A stretch of 64,000 bases of DNA. Source: Acidimicrobiales bacterium (GTDB lineage Bacteria; Actinomycetota; Acidimicrobiia; Acidimicrobiales; Aldehydirespiratoraceae). The notes beneath the pieces were generated by a model, which did not search any database, had not been told where the DNA came from, and worked only from the letters and a program-made list of their open reading frames with translations. The translations under genes and the position numbers were made by a program. The stretch lies in contig JAWPML010000001.1 in NCBI GenBank assembly GCA_033344915.1, positions 4,172,263-4,236,262 on the forward strand, in the 5' to 3' direction. This document shows positions 16,012 through 23,606 of the stretch, piece by piece. How positions within the stretch are numbered: position 1 is the first letter of the stretch; each line of letters opens with the position of its first letter.

Positions 16012-16874
16012 CACCGGTGGTGGCAGTTGCGGACTCGCCGTGGGTTTGGGAAGCCCGTCCCGACGTGTGGCTGTTGGTCGCGGCGGCGGCCCTCGGCTAT
16101 TGGTGGTCGCTGAGTCGGCTCCGCCCGCAGCTGCCGGGCCCGCCTGATTTGCCGGGCCGGGGGGTGCGGGCGAGGTTTGCCGCCGGGGTCGTGGTGTTGT
16201 GGGTCGCCGTCGACTGGCCCATGGATCGACTCGGTGATGACTATCTGTTCAGCGCTCACATGGTCCAGTTCGTCATGGTGACGCTGGTCGCGGCACCACT
16301 CTTGGTCTCCGGCGTCCCGACCTGGCTTCAGGTCGAGCTGGTGCGGCCCGTGGCCCGTGTGGTTCGTTTTCTGGGGAGAGGCCCGGTTGCTCTTGGATTG
16401 TTTCAAGTGGTGTTGGTCGCGACGCATCTGCCCAGCGTGGTGGAGCTCTACACCTCGAACTCGTTGGTGCATTTCTCGCTTCACGCGCTGTGGTTGCTGA
16501 GCGGATGCCTGTTCTGGCTACCGATCCTGGGTTCTGAACCGGTTGTCGAGCCGCTACGACCGCCACTCAAGATCGTGTATCTCATCGGGGCGACCATCGT
16601 CCCGACTGTCCCCGCTGGCTTCTTGACTTGGACCGAGACTGCGTTCTACGACTCGTACGCGACGGCACCACGGGTGTGGGGCATCTCTGCGGTGACCGAC
16701 CTTCAGCTCGCGGGCGTCGTCATGAAGATCGGCGGTGGCACGATTCTTTGGCTGTTCATCCTCTGGCTGTTCGCATCTTGGGCGTCTGAGGAACGCAGCT
16801 CATCAACGTCGCGCACCTCCGCACCGGTGACCGACCAGGCGCCCACCCATCGACCCGACGCAAGCTGCGCCTAA
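16008..16874 (+). CDS. CtaG (Caa3-type) cytochrome c oxidase assembly-like membrane protein
   Basis: 288 residues with about seven membrane helices and the conserved His-rich segments of the caa3_CtaG family: FSAHMVQFVMVTLVAAPLLV, VVLVATHLPSVVELY and VHFSLHALWLLSGCLFW. Family members are linked to cytochrome oxidase assembly and copper handling. The C-terminal 30 residues are polar and disordered. The start overlaps the preceding gene by 4 bp; blaI follows 29 bp later. A copper role here is family knowledge, not shown by this sequence. Confidence 0.85.
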   Translation: MTPVVAVADSPWVWEARPDVWLLVAAAALGYWWSLSRLRPQLPGPPDLPGRGVRARFAAGVVVLWVAVDWPMDRLGDDYLFSAHMVQFVMVTLVAAPLLVSGVPTWLQVELVRPVARVVRFLGRGPVALGLFQVVLVATHLPSVVELYTSNSLVHFSLHALWLLSGCLFWLPILGSEPVVEPLRPPLKIVYLIGATIVPTVPAGFLTWTETAFYDSYATAPRVWGISAVTDLQLAGVVMKIGGGTILWLFILWLFASWASEERSSSTSRTSAPVTDQAPTHRPDASCA

Positions 16875-16903
16875 ACTCGCCACCTGATGGAACGAGGTGG
16901 ACG

Positions 16904-17263
16904 ATGAGCCGACGGCCCATGGGTAGTCTGGAGGCAGCGGTGCTCGACGTTCTCTGGAGCATCGACGACCCGCTCAAGCCGGGCGATGTCCTGGACCGAC
17001 TCGACATCGATCCGCCGGTGGCGTACTCGACGGTGCTGACGATCTTGCGGCGCTTGTGGAAGAAGCGCCTGGTCACCCGGACCAAGGTCGGCAAAGCCTA
17101 CCTATATCGGCCGACACGGTCTCGTGAGGAACAGGTCGCCGATGCAATGGCTGAGGCATTCGCCGCAGCGACCGATCCCTCCGTCGCCCTCGGCCATTTC
17201 GTCGAGCATCTGTCGCCCGATCAGACCACTGCGCTGAAGCGGCTCCTTGGTCGCCGCCGATGA
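16904..17263 (+). CDS. BlaI/MecI/CopY-family transcriptional repressor
   Basis: 119 residues, usual length for the family. Winged helix: GSLEAAVLDVLWSIDDPLKP, VAYSTVLTILRRLWKKRLV and KVGKAYLYRPTRSREE; the C-terminal part dimerises. These repressors bind TACA/TGTA dyads and are inactivated by proteolysis triggered by a partner M56 protease, which is the next gene and overlaps by 4 bp. GGACG precedes ATG 16904. It probably represses its own operon and the other genes with matching dyads (A-E). Confidence 0.92.
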   Translation: MSRRPMGSLEAAVLDVLWSIDDPLKPGDVLDRLDIDPPVAYSTVLTILRRLWKKRLVTRTKVGKAYLYRPTRSREEQVADAMAEAFAAATDPSVALGHFVEHLSPDQTTALKRLLGRRR

Positions 17264-18147
17264 GTTTGCTGGTTATCGGCATCGGTGTGGCCTTGTTGAC
17301 GGTGCCCGCGCTCAGTGCGAGAAGTGCGCTCGGCCCCACGGCACGGGTGCGGACGGCATGTGTGTCTGCGACAATCGGCATCTCGCTACTCGGCGTCGGC
17401 ACCCTGCTCACGGCCAGCCCTTTGCTGCTGTCGTGGCACGACCAGGGCGAGGTGTCCGCAGTCGGTCTCGGACATCTGTCGCCCGGTGGACCGTGGGCCT
17501 GGTCGGCCGCCGGTGTGCTCGGCGGCGTCGGAGCGAGCGGGCTCTTGTCGTTTCTTCGCCAGAGCGGACGCGCCCGACGTCGTGCGAAACTGCCGCCGTG
17601 GGCTGCGACCGCGCTGCTGCACGATGAGCTCGCTGGCGTCGAGGTGCGGGTCGCGCCGACGCTCGAGCCGGTCGCCTTCGCGGTTCCCGGCCGCGATCGC
17701 CATGTCGTGGTGTCCGAATCGGTTACCCGGCTGGCCGCACCCGAGCGCCGAGCAGTCCTGGCCCACGAAGGTTCCCACCTCCGGCTGCGCCACCATCGCC
17801 ACCTGCTCGTGCTGGGGACCTACCAGCGGATCTGGGGCTGGGTGCCCGGCGTGCGAGCAGTGGTTGCCGCTCACCGGCATTCGATCGAGCAATGGGCCGA
17901 CTTGGACGCCAGTCGCCATCCTCACGTCGACTCGCAGGCGATGTCGCGGGCCCGTGCCCAGCTGGGCGCCTGCGACGGCGTCGGGGGAGTCGACCACCAA
18001 ACCGGGAGCGATGAGCTTTCACCCGAATCGTCGCGTCATGCCCTTGTTGGCGTCACGGGCTTCATCGCCGCCTTGGTCGCCGCCGGCGCATACAGCCTCA
18101 CCCACACCGTCGGCGATATCACGGCAGTCATGGCCGCACTTCACTGA
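17260..18147 (+). CDS. M56-family membrane metalloprotease (BlaR-like, no sensor domain)
   Basis: 295 residues. Membrane helices at the N-terminus (SLLVIGIGVALLTVPAL, then two more) and one near the C-terminus surround a cytoplasmic peptidase with AVLAHEGSHLRLRHH, a HExxH zinc motif, followed by QWADLDA as third-ligand region. BlaR1/MecR1 have a penicillin-binding sensor domain; this protein lacks it, so the signal is unknown. It is coupled to the BlaI gene (ATGA) and is its likely inactivator. Confidence 0.88.
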   Translation: MSLLVIGIGVALLTVPALSARSALGPTARVRTACVSATIGISLLGVGTLLTASPLLLSWHDQGEVSAVGLGHLSPGGPWAWSAAGVLGGVGASGLLSFLRQSGRARRRAKLPPWAATALLHDELAGVEVRVAPTLEPVAFAVPGRDRHVVVSESVTRLAAPERRAVLAHEGSHLRLRHHRHLLVLGTYQRIWGWVPGVRAVVAAHRHSIEQWADLDASRHPHVDSQAMSRARAQLGACDGVGGVDHQTGSDELSPESSRHALVGVTGFIAALVAAGAYSLTHTVGDITAVMAALH

Positions 18148-18162
18148 CGACTACCTGGCCGG

Positions 18163-19134
18163 CTACCCGACGATCTCATCGAGCGCGGCCGTCAGCTCCT
18201 GCACCGAGGCGACGTTGTCCCACCGCGACGTGATCGTGCCGGTCGAGTCGACCAAGAACACCCACGGCTCAGCAGCACGTTCGGTGCCTTGGGGAGCGAC
18301 CCAGTCCGCGGCCGCCTGATTGAGCACACCGCCTTCGAAGTCCTTCCAGACCTCGAGGTGCACGAACTCCACTCGGTCGCCATACTCGGTCTCCAACCGG
18401 GCGAGCTCGTCGGTGATCGGGCCGCAGAACCGGCTGACACAGAACACCGGCGTCGTCACGGTCACCATCACGGGGCGGCCCGCATCGAGGGCATCAGCGA
18501 TGGTCGTCTTGTGCAGACCCGGGTCCGGGAGCTCCTCGTCGAAGCCGAGGCGAGAGTCGATCGACTCCGGAGCCACCGACGGGTCGCCCGGGAGGGGCTG
18601 CACGGTACGAGGCGCCGCATCTCCGGCCCCGGGCACCACGGAGTTGGCATACACCTCGAACAGCGTCGACGTCGTGAACACTTGACCGTCAACACTCGCG
18701 TCGACGGTCACCTCCCACACACCGGGAGCCGGGAACCGGATCGGCGTCGTGGCGTAGACACCGCGTACGCCGGCGGGAGGGGCGAAGGTCGGTTCGTCGC
18801 CGGTCACCTGCTCTGTGCCTGGAATCGGGAGGAACCGTGCAGAGGTGGGGGCGGGTGCTACGACAGGATCTGATCCGCTCGACGGCTCCGATTCGCCGGT
18901 CGGTCCGTCCCGGTGTGCGAAGCTCAGCTCGATGTCACCCAGAGCGACGTCGCCTCGATCACGGGCGAACAGCCCCACGATGAAGCGTTCGGTGCGCTCG
19001 GGGCTCACATCGAAGCTGGCCACAGCGGCGATCAGCTCCTGCGACGGACCGGGGCCGGATTCGGCACCGGTGCCGCACGCGACGCTGACCGCACAACACC
19101 CGACAAGCAGGGCGAGACGCTTCACGAGCCACAC
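18163..19134 (-). CDS. Secreted lipoprotein with thioredoxin-like domain
   Basis: 323 residues. Lipoprotein signal: KRLALLVGCCAVSVACGTGA with lipobox VSVAC. Residues about 30-170 form a beta-rich domain (VWEVTVDASVDGQVFTTSTL); residues about 200-320 are thioredoxin-like with TPVFCVSRFCGPITDELARL, a C-x4-C pair, and WVFLVDSTGTITSRWDN. Related actinobacterial lipoproteins have the same CxSRxCGP signature; SCO/TlpA-like redox or copper delivery is possible but unproven. The start overlaps the upstream membrane protein gene by 13 bp. It converges on the M56 gene 15 bp away. Confidence 0.82.
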   Translation of the reverse strand: MWLVKRLALLVGCCAVSVACGTGAESGPGPSQELIAAVASFDVSPERTERFIVGLFARDRGDVALGDIELSFAHRDGPTGESEPSSGSDPVVAPAPTSARFLPIPGTEQVTGDEPTFAPPAGVRGVYATTPIRFPAPGVWEVTVDASVDGQVFTTSTLFEVYANSVVPGAGDAAPRTVQPLPGDPSVAPESIDSRLGFDEELPDPGLHKTTIADALDAGRPVMVTVTTPVFCVSRFCGPITDELARLETEYGDRVEFVHLEVWKDFEGGVLNQAAADWVAPQGTERAAEPWVFLVDSTGTITSRWDNVASVQELTAALDEIVG

Positions 19135-19463
19135 GATTCGTTGTGGGAAGTCGCCTTCTCTATCGCCACTAGCTCGCTTCGGGCCGCGCTCCGCTCAGAA
19201 GGACAGCCGGCGCGAGTGGCGATGTCGTGAAAGAAGTGGGCCCGATCGAGGGACAGCCGATCTACGGAGCCCTCGTCGGCACGTCGGGTCAGACGCACGA
19301 TGATCGAGTCGCACTGCTGGTGCAGATCCCGCTCCTGCGCGGACTCACCCTCGGCAGCGACACGATCAGCACGGTTATCGGGGACCTGCCGCCATGCCCG
19401 CACTCCCAAGGCAGCCCCGACCGTGCTACCAACCGCTACCGCGAGCACGTCGAGACCCGTCAC
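19122..19463 (-). CDS. Small single-pass membrane protein upstream of the lipoprotein
   Basis: 113 residues from GTG 19463. A hydrophobic N-terminus (VTGLDVLAVAVGSTVGAALG) is followed by a charged cytoplasmic part with Arg/Glu-rich helices (QERDLHQQCDSIIVRLTRRA). The start overlaps a 13-residue leader ORF by 4 bp (GTGA) and the stop overlaps the lipoprotein gene by 13 bp, so the three are coupled. Family not recognised. Confidence 0.6.
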   Translation of the reverse strand: MTGLDVLAVAVGSTVGAALGVRAWRQVPDNRADRVAAEGESAQERDLHQQCDSIIVRLTRRADEGSVDRLSLDRAHFFHDIATRAGCPSERSAARSELVAIEKATSHNESCGS

Positions 19464-19501
19464 CGGAACCAGCCGGGAAGCGTGAACTGATGAGTGAACA
19501 T
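19460..19501 (-). CDS. 13-residue leader ORF after operator C
   Basis: ATG 19501 to TGA 19460 encodes MFTHQFTLPGWFR. It begins 9 bp past operator C and its stop overlaps the next GTG start (GTGA). This repeats the arrangement found between operator A and the dsbA-like gene, which argues for translational coupling rather than chance. Confidence 0.42.
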   Translation of the reverse strand: MFTHQFTLPGWFR

Positions 19502-19510
19502 GGAACCAAA

Positions 19511-19527
19511 TCGTACAGTCTGTCGCA
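19511..19527. promoter_or_regulatory. Predicted BlaI-type operator C
   Basis: TCGTACAGTCTGTCGCA, the exact reverse complement of operator B. On the minus strand it includes TACGAT, a good -10 candidate 8 nt before the leader ATG. It would control the leader / membrane protein / thioredoxin-like lipoprotein operon. Confidence 0.6.
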
Positions 19528-19572
19528 GTTTGGTACTCGGGGCTGTGGCGCTTGTGGCGCGATCGCCGTGAC

Positions 19573-20358
19573 TCACCAGAGGAAAGCAACAGTGGTGGCG
19601 TTGAAGGCGGCGTGGGCCCAGATCGGTGCCGCCAAGCCGCCGGTGCGCCGAGCCAGCCACGCCAACGCCAACCCGATGGCCAACAGGCCCGGGAACTGCA
19701 CCATCTGGAAGTGGCTCGCGGCAAACACGACCGCGCTCACCCACACTGCGCCCCGATCGCCGATGCTCTGGATCAGCCCACCCAGAAGGACACCGCGAAA
19801 CAGCAGCTCCTCTGCTACCGGCGCAACGGCGATCACCCCTGCCGCAATGGCGAACTTCTCGAGACCCGAGACGTCTCGGAAGAGCGTCTCTGCGGGCCCG
19901 GAGATGTCCAGCTCCACACCCGCTGCAATCAGCGGGAGATAGATCCCGGGAACGACGAGAACCTGCACGGCCACACCGATCAGCATCGACTTCGCGATGT
20001 CGGCGAACGTGATAGCGAACCCGAAGTCGGCTCGGACGTCGCCCGAGCCGAAACGACGACTGGCCACGACCGCGGTTGCCACGAAACCGGTCCACAGTCC
20101 GACTTGGCTCAACAGCAGTGAGACGCTGCCGTCCGCAGTCGAACCAGCGACGATCGCGACCGTCGAGCCGAACGCGGCGAGCGACACGGCCGACACCCAG
20201 CCCACAAATGCCAGCCACGCCGGCCACATCCTCGCCCCTGTCGCGTGGTTGGGGTCCGAGACCGGCAAGAGGTGTCGCAGCGAGCGACTCACCACCGGCG
20301 GTCGCCGGCTGGAGCTCCGGCGTTCGATCGGAGGTCGAGAGCACACATCGCGCAACAT
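19573..20358 (-). CDS. CPBP-family intramembrane metalloprotease
   Basis: 261 residues from ATG 20358, which directly abuts a TACAGTC-type dyad. About eight hydrophobic segments. The CPBP (Abi/CAAX) motifs are clear: VAPVAEELLFRGVLLGG (EExxxR), VVFAASHFQMVQFPGLL (FxxxH) and IWAHAAFNATT (HxxxN). Such proteases cleave membrane-bound substrates in stress and immunity functions; the substrate here is unknown. The gene is divergent from uppP. It is a single gene on this strand; operator C lies beyond its stop. Confidence 0.88.
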   Translation of the reverse strand: MLRDVCSRPPIERRSSSRRPPVVSRSLRHLLPVSDPNHATGARMWPAWLAFVGWVSAVSLAAFGSTVAIVAGSTADGSVSLLLSQVGLWTGFVATAVVASRRFGSGDVRADFGFAITFADIAKSMLIGVAVQVLVVPGIYLPLIAAGVELDISGPAETLFRDVSGLEKFAIAAGVIAVAPVAEELLFRGVLLGGLIQSIGDRGAVWVSAVVFAASHFQMVQFPGLLAIGLALAWLARRTGGLAAPIWAHAAFNATTVAFLW

Positions 20359-20374
20359 GCTACAGTCAGTAGCA
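20358..20374. promoter_or_regulatory. Predicted BlaI-type operator D
   Basis: TGCTACAGTCAGTAGCA has 6-bp inverted arms TGCTAC/GTAGCA with a 5-bp centre and resembles operator C (TACAGTCTGT). It touches the start codon of the CPBP gene and lies upstream of uppP, so it may act on both. Confidence 0.45.
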
Positions 20375-20494
20375 CAACACCCCCTGCGTGGTAGACGGTC
20401 GGATCCTTTGGTACAGCAGCGAAACTCGATCGCGAGCAGAGCGCTGGCGCGACGTGAAGGCCCCGCCGGCCATCGAACGGTCCGGCGATGGTGC

Positions 20495-21388
20495 GTGGGA
20501 GCGTTGGTCATCGGTGTACTCGTGGCTGTAGCGGCGAGCGCGGCCGCCGAGGCCGGGGACGCGGAGCTCTCCACGAGCGAGGCGCTGGTGCTCGGGATGA
20601 TCGAGGGGGTGACCGAGTACCTCCCTGTCAGCTCCACGGCTCACCTTGCGATCACCGAAGTTCTCCTTGGTCTCACCAGCACGCCGGAGGGCAAAACCGC
20701 CGCTGACTCGTATGCGATCGTCATCCAGGTCGGCGCGATTGCCGCCGTGCTCGGCTTGTATCGTCGCCGCGTCGTCACGCTCGCTCGAGGCGTGCTCGGA
20801 TTCGACCGGGCAGGGCGGCGACTGGCGCTCGCGATCCTCACCGCGTTCGTGCCGGCCGCGGTGGTGGGGTTGGTGGCGGGTGATGCCATCAAGAACAATC
20901 TCTTCAGTACCTGGCCCATCTTGGCCGCGTGGGTTGTCGGCGGCTTGGCGCTCTTGTGGCCACGACTCACCACCACATCGGCCACCCGTCCGCTCGAGGA
21001 GCTGTCCATCGGGGCCGCGGCGATCATCGGTGCGGCCCAGGTCCTGGCGCTGTGGCCGGGAACGAGCCGCAGCCTGATCACGATCATCGCGGCGCTGGCG
21101 GTTGGCATGGGTCTTCCTGCCGCAGTGGAGTTCAGCTTCTTGTTGGGATTGGTCACACTCTCGGCCGCCACCGGCTATGAGTTGCTCAGCGGTGGCGACG
21201 CAATCACAGCCACCTTCGGGTGGCGTAGCAGTATTGTCGGGGTCGCTGCTGCGGCGGTCACCGCGTGGTTGGCGGTGACGTGGATGGTCGCCTACCTCCA
21301 ACGTCGACCGCTGTCGATCTTCGGCTGGTACCGGATCTCGATCGCCTGTGTGGTCGCTGTCGTCGCGTTGGCCACGACACAGCTATGA
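20495..21388 (+). CDS. uppP: Undecaprenyl-diphosphatase UppP (BacA family)
   Basis: About 297 residues from GTG 20495; a TTG at 20408 would add 29 residues. The family signatures are intact: ALVLGMIEGVTEYLPVSSTA near the N-terminus and VLALWPGTSRSLITIIAAL with the phosphatase Arg/Ser residues, plus eight membrane helices. It dephosphorylates the lipid carrier for wall synthesis and can give bacitracin tolerance; UppP homologues also occur in lead-resistance operons (PbrB). Overlaps the next gene by 4 bp. In this metal-rich island it is probably a second copy. Confidence 0.92.
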   Translation: MGALVIGVLVAVAASAAAEAGDAELSTSEALVLGMIEGVTEYLPVSSTAHLAITEVLLGLTSTPEGKTAADSYAIVIQVGAIAAVLGLYRRRVVTLARGVLGFDRAGRRLALAILTAFVPAAVVGLVAGDAIKNNLFSTWPILAAWVVGGLALLWPRLTTTSATRPLEELSIGAAAIIGAAQVLALWPGTSRSLITIIAALAVGMGLPAAVEFSFLLGLVTLSAATGYELLSGGDAITATFGWRSSIVGVAAAAVTAWLAVTWMVAYLQRRPLSIFGWYRISIACVVAVVALATTQL

Positions 21389-21909
21389 CCGTCGCGCTTC
21401 GCCGGTGCCTTGGCGCACTGGCCCTGGTCATCGGGGTCGGGCTCGGTGGTGCGTTGCCGGCCGCGGCCCACGGCGATCCGGAGTTCTCCGGCGACGTCGG
21501 GCCCTTTGCCGTGGAGGCGTTCGACGAGGAGATCGCGGGGACCGACCTGCTGTACACAGTCGTTGTCAACGATCCGTCCACTGGACTCCCGGTACGGGGG
21601 GCCAGGGTCGAGGTGAATGCCGTTAGCGAAACGAGACAAGTCGGACCGCTGGTCGGCAACGAACTCGGCGGTGCCTACCAGGTCCTCCTGCCCGAGCTGG
21701 GTGAGGAGGCGTGGTTGATCACGGTTCGCATCGTGGTCGCCGGCGACGCAGTCACCTTCGAACACGAGCTCAACTCTGGGGCCCAGAGCGAGCCCCGGTG
21801 GCGCACGGCCGTCGTCGCTGCGGGCATGGTGATCGCCGGCGTCGCCGTGCTGACCTTCGCCCGAGTGGTTCGTCGCAAGTCTGGCATCGTCGGGCCCCGC
21901 AGCTCGTGA
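21385..21909 (+). CDS. Secreted/anchored YtkA-like protein
   Basis: 174 residues from ATG 21385, overlapping the uppP stop (ATGA). Signal peptide (LGALALVIGVGLGGALPAAA, mature start near HGDPEF), a beta-sandwich with LLYTVVVNDPSTGLPVRGAR, and a C-terminal membrane helix (TAVVAAGMVIAGVAVLTFA) with a positive tail. The fold and length resemble YtkA/CopC-like exported proteins of copper clusters; assignment to that family is tentative. Confidence 0.65.
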   Translation: MTVALRRCLGALALVIGVGLGGALPAAAHGDPEFSGDVGPFAVEAFDEEIAGTDLLYTVVVNDPSTGLPVRGARVEVNAVSETRQVGPLVGNELGGAYQVLLPELGEEAWLITVRIVVAGDAVTFEHELNSGAQSEPRWRTAVVAAGMVIAGVAVLTFARVVRRKSGIVGPRSS

Positions 21910-21930
21910 CGTCAGGCAGTGGGCGACAGC

Positions 21931-22719
21931 TCAGCCGCCGTCGTCGTTGTCCATGTCCGACTGCGATGGGTCCATGTCCATCTCACCCATGTCTGCTGCG
22001 TCGGGTCCGAAGTCGGCAACGAATCCGGCCGGTGACGAGGGCAGTCCGGCTGCTTCGCGGGCGAATTCCATCTCGGCGATCTCCGAGGCTTGGATGCGCG
22101 CCATCCGTTCTGCGGTGTCGACGACCCAGGCGTCTTCGGCACGGCTCGCAGCGTCCTGGGCCATGGCCACGCCGCCGGCATGGTGATCGCTCATCAAGGC
22201 CAAGAACAGCGCATCGGTCTCGGGGCCCTGGGCGTCGCGGAAGGTCTCGAGTTCTGCGGCATCGGCCATGCCGGGCATCGCGTCGGTGCTGGGAACCGAC
22301 ATCCCCATCCATGCCATTGGCTCTTGCTCGCGCGACGCGGGATCGAATCCCCACATGCCGAGTCGCATCTGCATAAGGCCGATCTCGTAGGACTGTGATC
22401 GGATGATCTCGCGGGCGAACGCATGGACCGACGGCTCGGACCCGTTGGCCAGCTGGATCATCGAGAGCTGCACCGCCTGTTCATGATGCGCCGACATGTC
22501 ATAGAGGAACCCGACATCGGCGGAGTCGCCCGGCGGGGAGTCGCCCTCGCGTACTCCGATGAAGTAGCCGATACTGCCGGCGAGAAACATGAGCGCGATG
22601 ACCCCGACCATGCGCTGACCGGGCGTCGTCGGCAGCAGCCGGCGCAGACCCGAGACGCGAGCTTCGTGATCGAGCGCCGGCGGCGATGCATCGGAGCGGT
22701 CAACGTCGGTTGTCGTCAA
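21931..22719 (-). CDS. DUF305 (ferritin-like, CopM-type) exported protein
   Basis: 262 residues with one N-terminal membrane helix (MVGVIALMFLAGSIGYFIGV). Two DUF305 repeats with the paired-His motif: FLYDMSAHHEQAVQLSMIQL and LALMSDHHAGGVAMAQDA. The region is rich in Met (LMQMRLGMWGF, EPMAWMGM) and the tail in Asp/Met, as in periplasmic copper-binding members. It probably binds metal outside the membrane. Its 5' end overlaps a 34-residue ORF, and a wHTH-like gene lies upstream. Confidence 0.88.
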   Translation of the reverse strand: MTTTDVDRSDASPPALDHEARVSGLRRLLPTTPGQRMVGVIALMFLAGSIGYFIGVREGDSPPGDSADVGFLYDMSAHHEQAVQLSMIQLANGSEPSVHAFAREIIRSQSYEIGLMQMRLGMWGFDPASREQEPMAWMGMSVPSTDAMPGMADAAELETFRDAQGPETDALFLALMSDHHAGGVAMAQDAASRAEDAWVVDTAERMARIQASEIAEMEFAREAAGLPSSPAGFVADFGPDAADMGEMDMDPSQSDMDNDDGG

Positions 22720-22804
22720 TGTTTCTCCAGAGGGTCATGGCGGACCGGCCGAGGTCGACACCGGCGCGGCCACTACGAACACGACGAAGGATGCTCTCAC
22801 GCAT
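22700..22804 (-). CDS. Possible 34-residue basic protein
   Basis: ATG 22804, preceded by AAGGAACG, encodes MRESILRRVRSGRAG ... RSAMTLWRNIDD. It overlaps the DUF305 start by 20 bp and follows the 22846-23109 gene, making a compact three-gene row. Basic and possibly amphipathic; no family recognised. Confidence 0.4.
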   Translation of the reverse strand: MRESILRRVRSGRAGVDLGRSAMTLWRNIDDNRR

Positions 22805-22845
22805 GGTGCTGCGTTCCTTCGTGACTTCGGCGATGCGGCCGGTCG

Positions 22846-23109
22846 TCACCGTGCATCGTCGAGGATCGCCAGCGCGGCCGCCAACCCGCAGTTTGTCAAG
22901 CGGACACGACCTGGCGCACCGTTGGAACCGACCCGTTCGACCGCCAACCCGGCGTCGATCAACTCCTGAACCCCGGCACCGAAGCCCGGATCGGCGACGA
23001 GGTGGTCCGGGCGTTCGGGCGACAGCAGCGAATCGAGAAGCCGGCGCTGGGTGCGAGCGACCCGCAACTGACCTTCCGAGGGGTGCTCCCGGTTCAGTGA
23101 TGAACTCAT
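22846..23109 (-). CDS. Small hypothetical protein, possible winged helix
   Basis: 87 residues from ATG 23109 with GGAG 9 nt upstream. The pattern RVARTQRRLLDSLLSPERPD, then FGAGVQELIDAGLAVERVG and GRVRLTNCGLAAALAIL resembles a short winged helix (helix, helix, beta wing), but no family is certain. It stands at the head of the row leading to the DUF305 gene and is divergent from the ArsR gene; operator E and an ArsR-type palindrome lie between them. Confidence 0.55.
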   Translation of the reverse strand: MSSSLNREHPSEGQLRVARTQRRLLDSLLSPERPDHLVADPGFGAGVQELIDAGLAVERVGSNGAPGRVRLTNCGLAAALAILDDAR

Positions 23110-23151
23110 CGCCGTCGCTCCATCCTTCCTTCGATGCTTCTCGACTACTAT

Positions 23152-23165
23152 TACACAGTGTCGCA
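23152..23165. promoter_or_regulatory. Predicted BlaI-type operator E
   Basis: TACACAGTGTCGCA has the ACA-N3-TGT core and shares the TGTCGCA edge with operator C. It lies in the divergent region between the 22846-23109 gene and the ArsR gene. Confidence 0.4.
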
Positions 23166-23209
23166 ACAAGCTTCCCTCAGCCATCATTGACTTTCACCGG
23201 AAGACAACA

Positions 23210-23231
23210 TACCTTCACAGATATGAAGGTA
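23210..23231. promoter_or_regulatory. ArsR-type operator overlapping the arsR start
   Basis: TACCTTCA (23210-23217) and TGAAGGTA (23224-23231) form an 8-bp perfect inverted repeat with a 6-nt spacer. The right arm contains the ATG of the ArsR gene. SmtB/ArsR repressors bind such AT-rich dyads at their own promoters, so this is probably the metal-responsive autorepression site. Confidence 0.65.
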
Positions 23232-23606
23232 AATACGGACGTCGAGAGGTGTGCCGAGCGCCGTGTGGACGCCAGCCGGGTTGCGGCGGTGGCGGAATCG
23301 CTGGTGGACGTCGACGAAGCTGCCGCGTTGGCCGAGATGTTCCGACTGTTGGGCGATCCGACGCGGGTGCGGATCTTGTACGCCTTGTTGGAGGCCGGCG
23401 AATTGTGCGTGTGTGACATTGCCGCAGTGGTGGACACCTCCGAGACGAAGGTGTCTCAGGCGATGCGCTTGCTGCGGTCAGCAGCAGTGGTGCGGAATCG
23501 CCGAGATGGGCGCAACATCATTTACCGCCTCGACGACGCCCACGTCCGTCTGCTGTTGGATCTATCGCGCGAACACGTCGCCCATGGCGAGGACGGCGAA
23601 CGGTGA
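23223..23606 (+). CDS. ArsR/SmtB-family metal-responsive repressor
   Basis: 127 residues. Winged helix: AEMFRLLGDPTRVRILYALL, then LCVCDIAAVVDTSETKVSQAMRLLRSAAVV and GRNIIYRLDDAHVRLLLD. The recognition helix region has ELCVCDIA, the paired Cys of the ELCVCDL metal box of alpha3N sensors (CadC/ArsR); the N-terminal Cys (ERCAERR) could complete a site. The C-terminal EHVAHGE adds His. It heads a five-gene operon ending in a P1B-4 ATPase and overlaps the next gene by 4 bp. Metal is likely Cd/Zn/Co class, not proven. Confidence 0.9.
   Translation: MKVNTDVERCAERRVDASRVAAVAESLVDVDEAAALAEMFRLLGDPTRVRILYALLEAGELCVCDIAAVVDTSETKVSQAMRLLRSAAVVRNRRDGRNIIYRLDDAHVRLLLDLSREHVAHGEDGER

Noticed and set aside
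20408-20494. TTG 20408 as start of uppP
   Set aside because: It would add 29 polar residues not typical of the family; kept as an alternative only.
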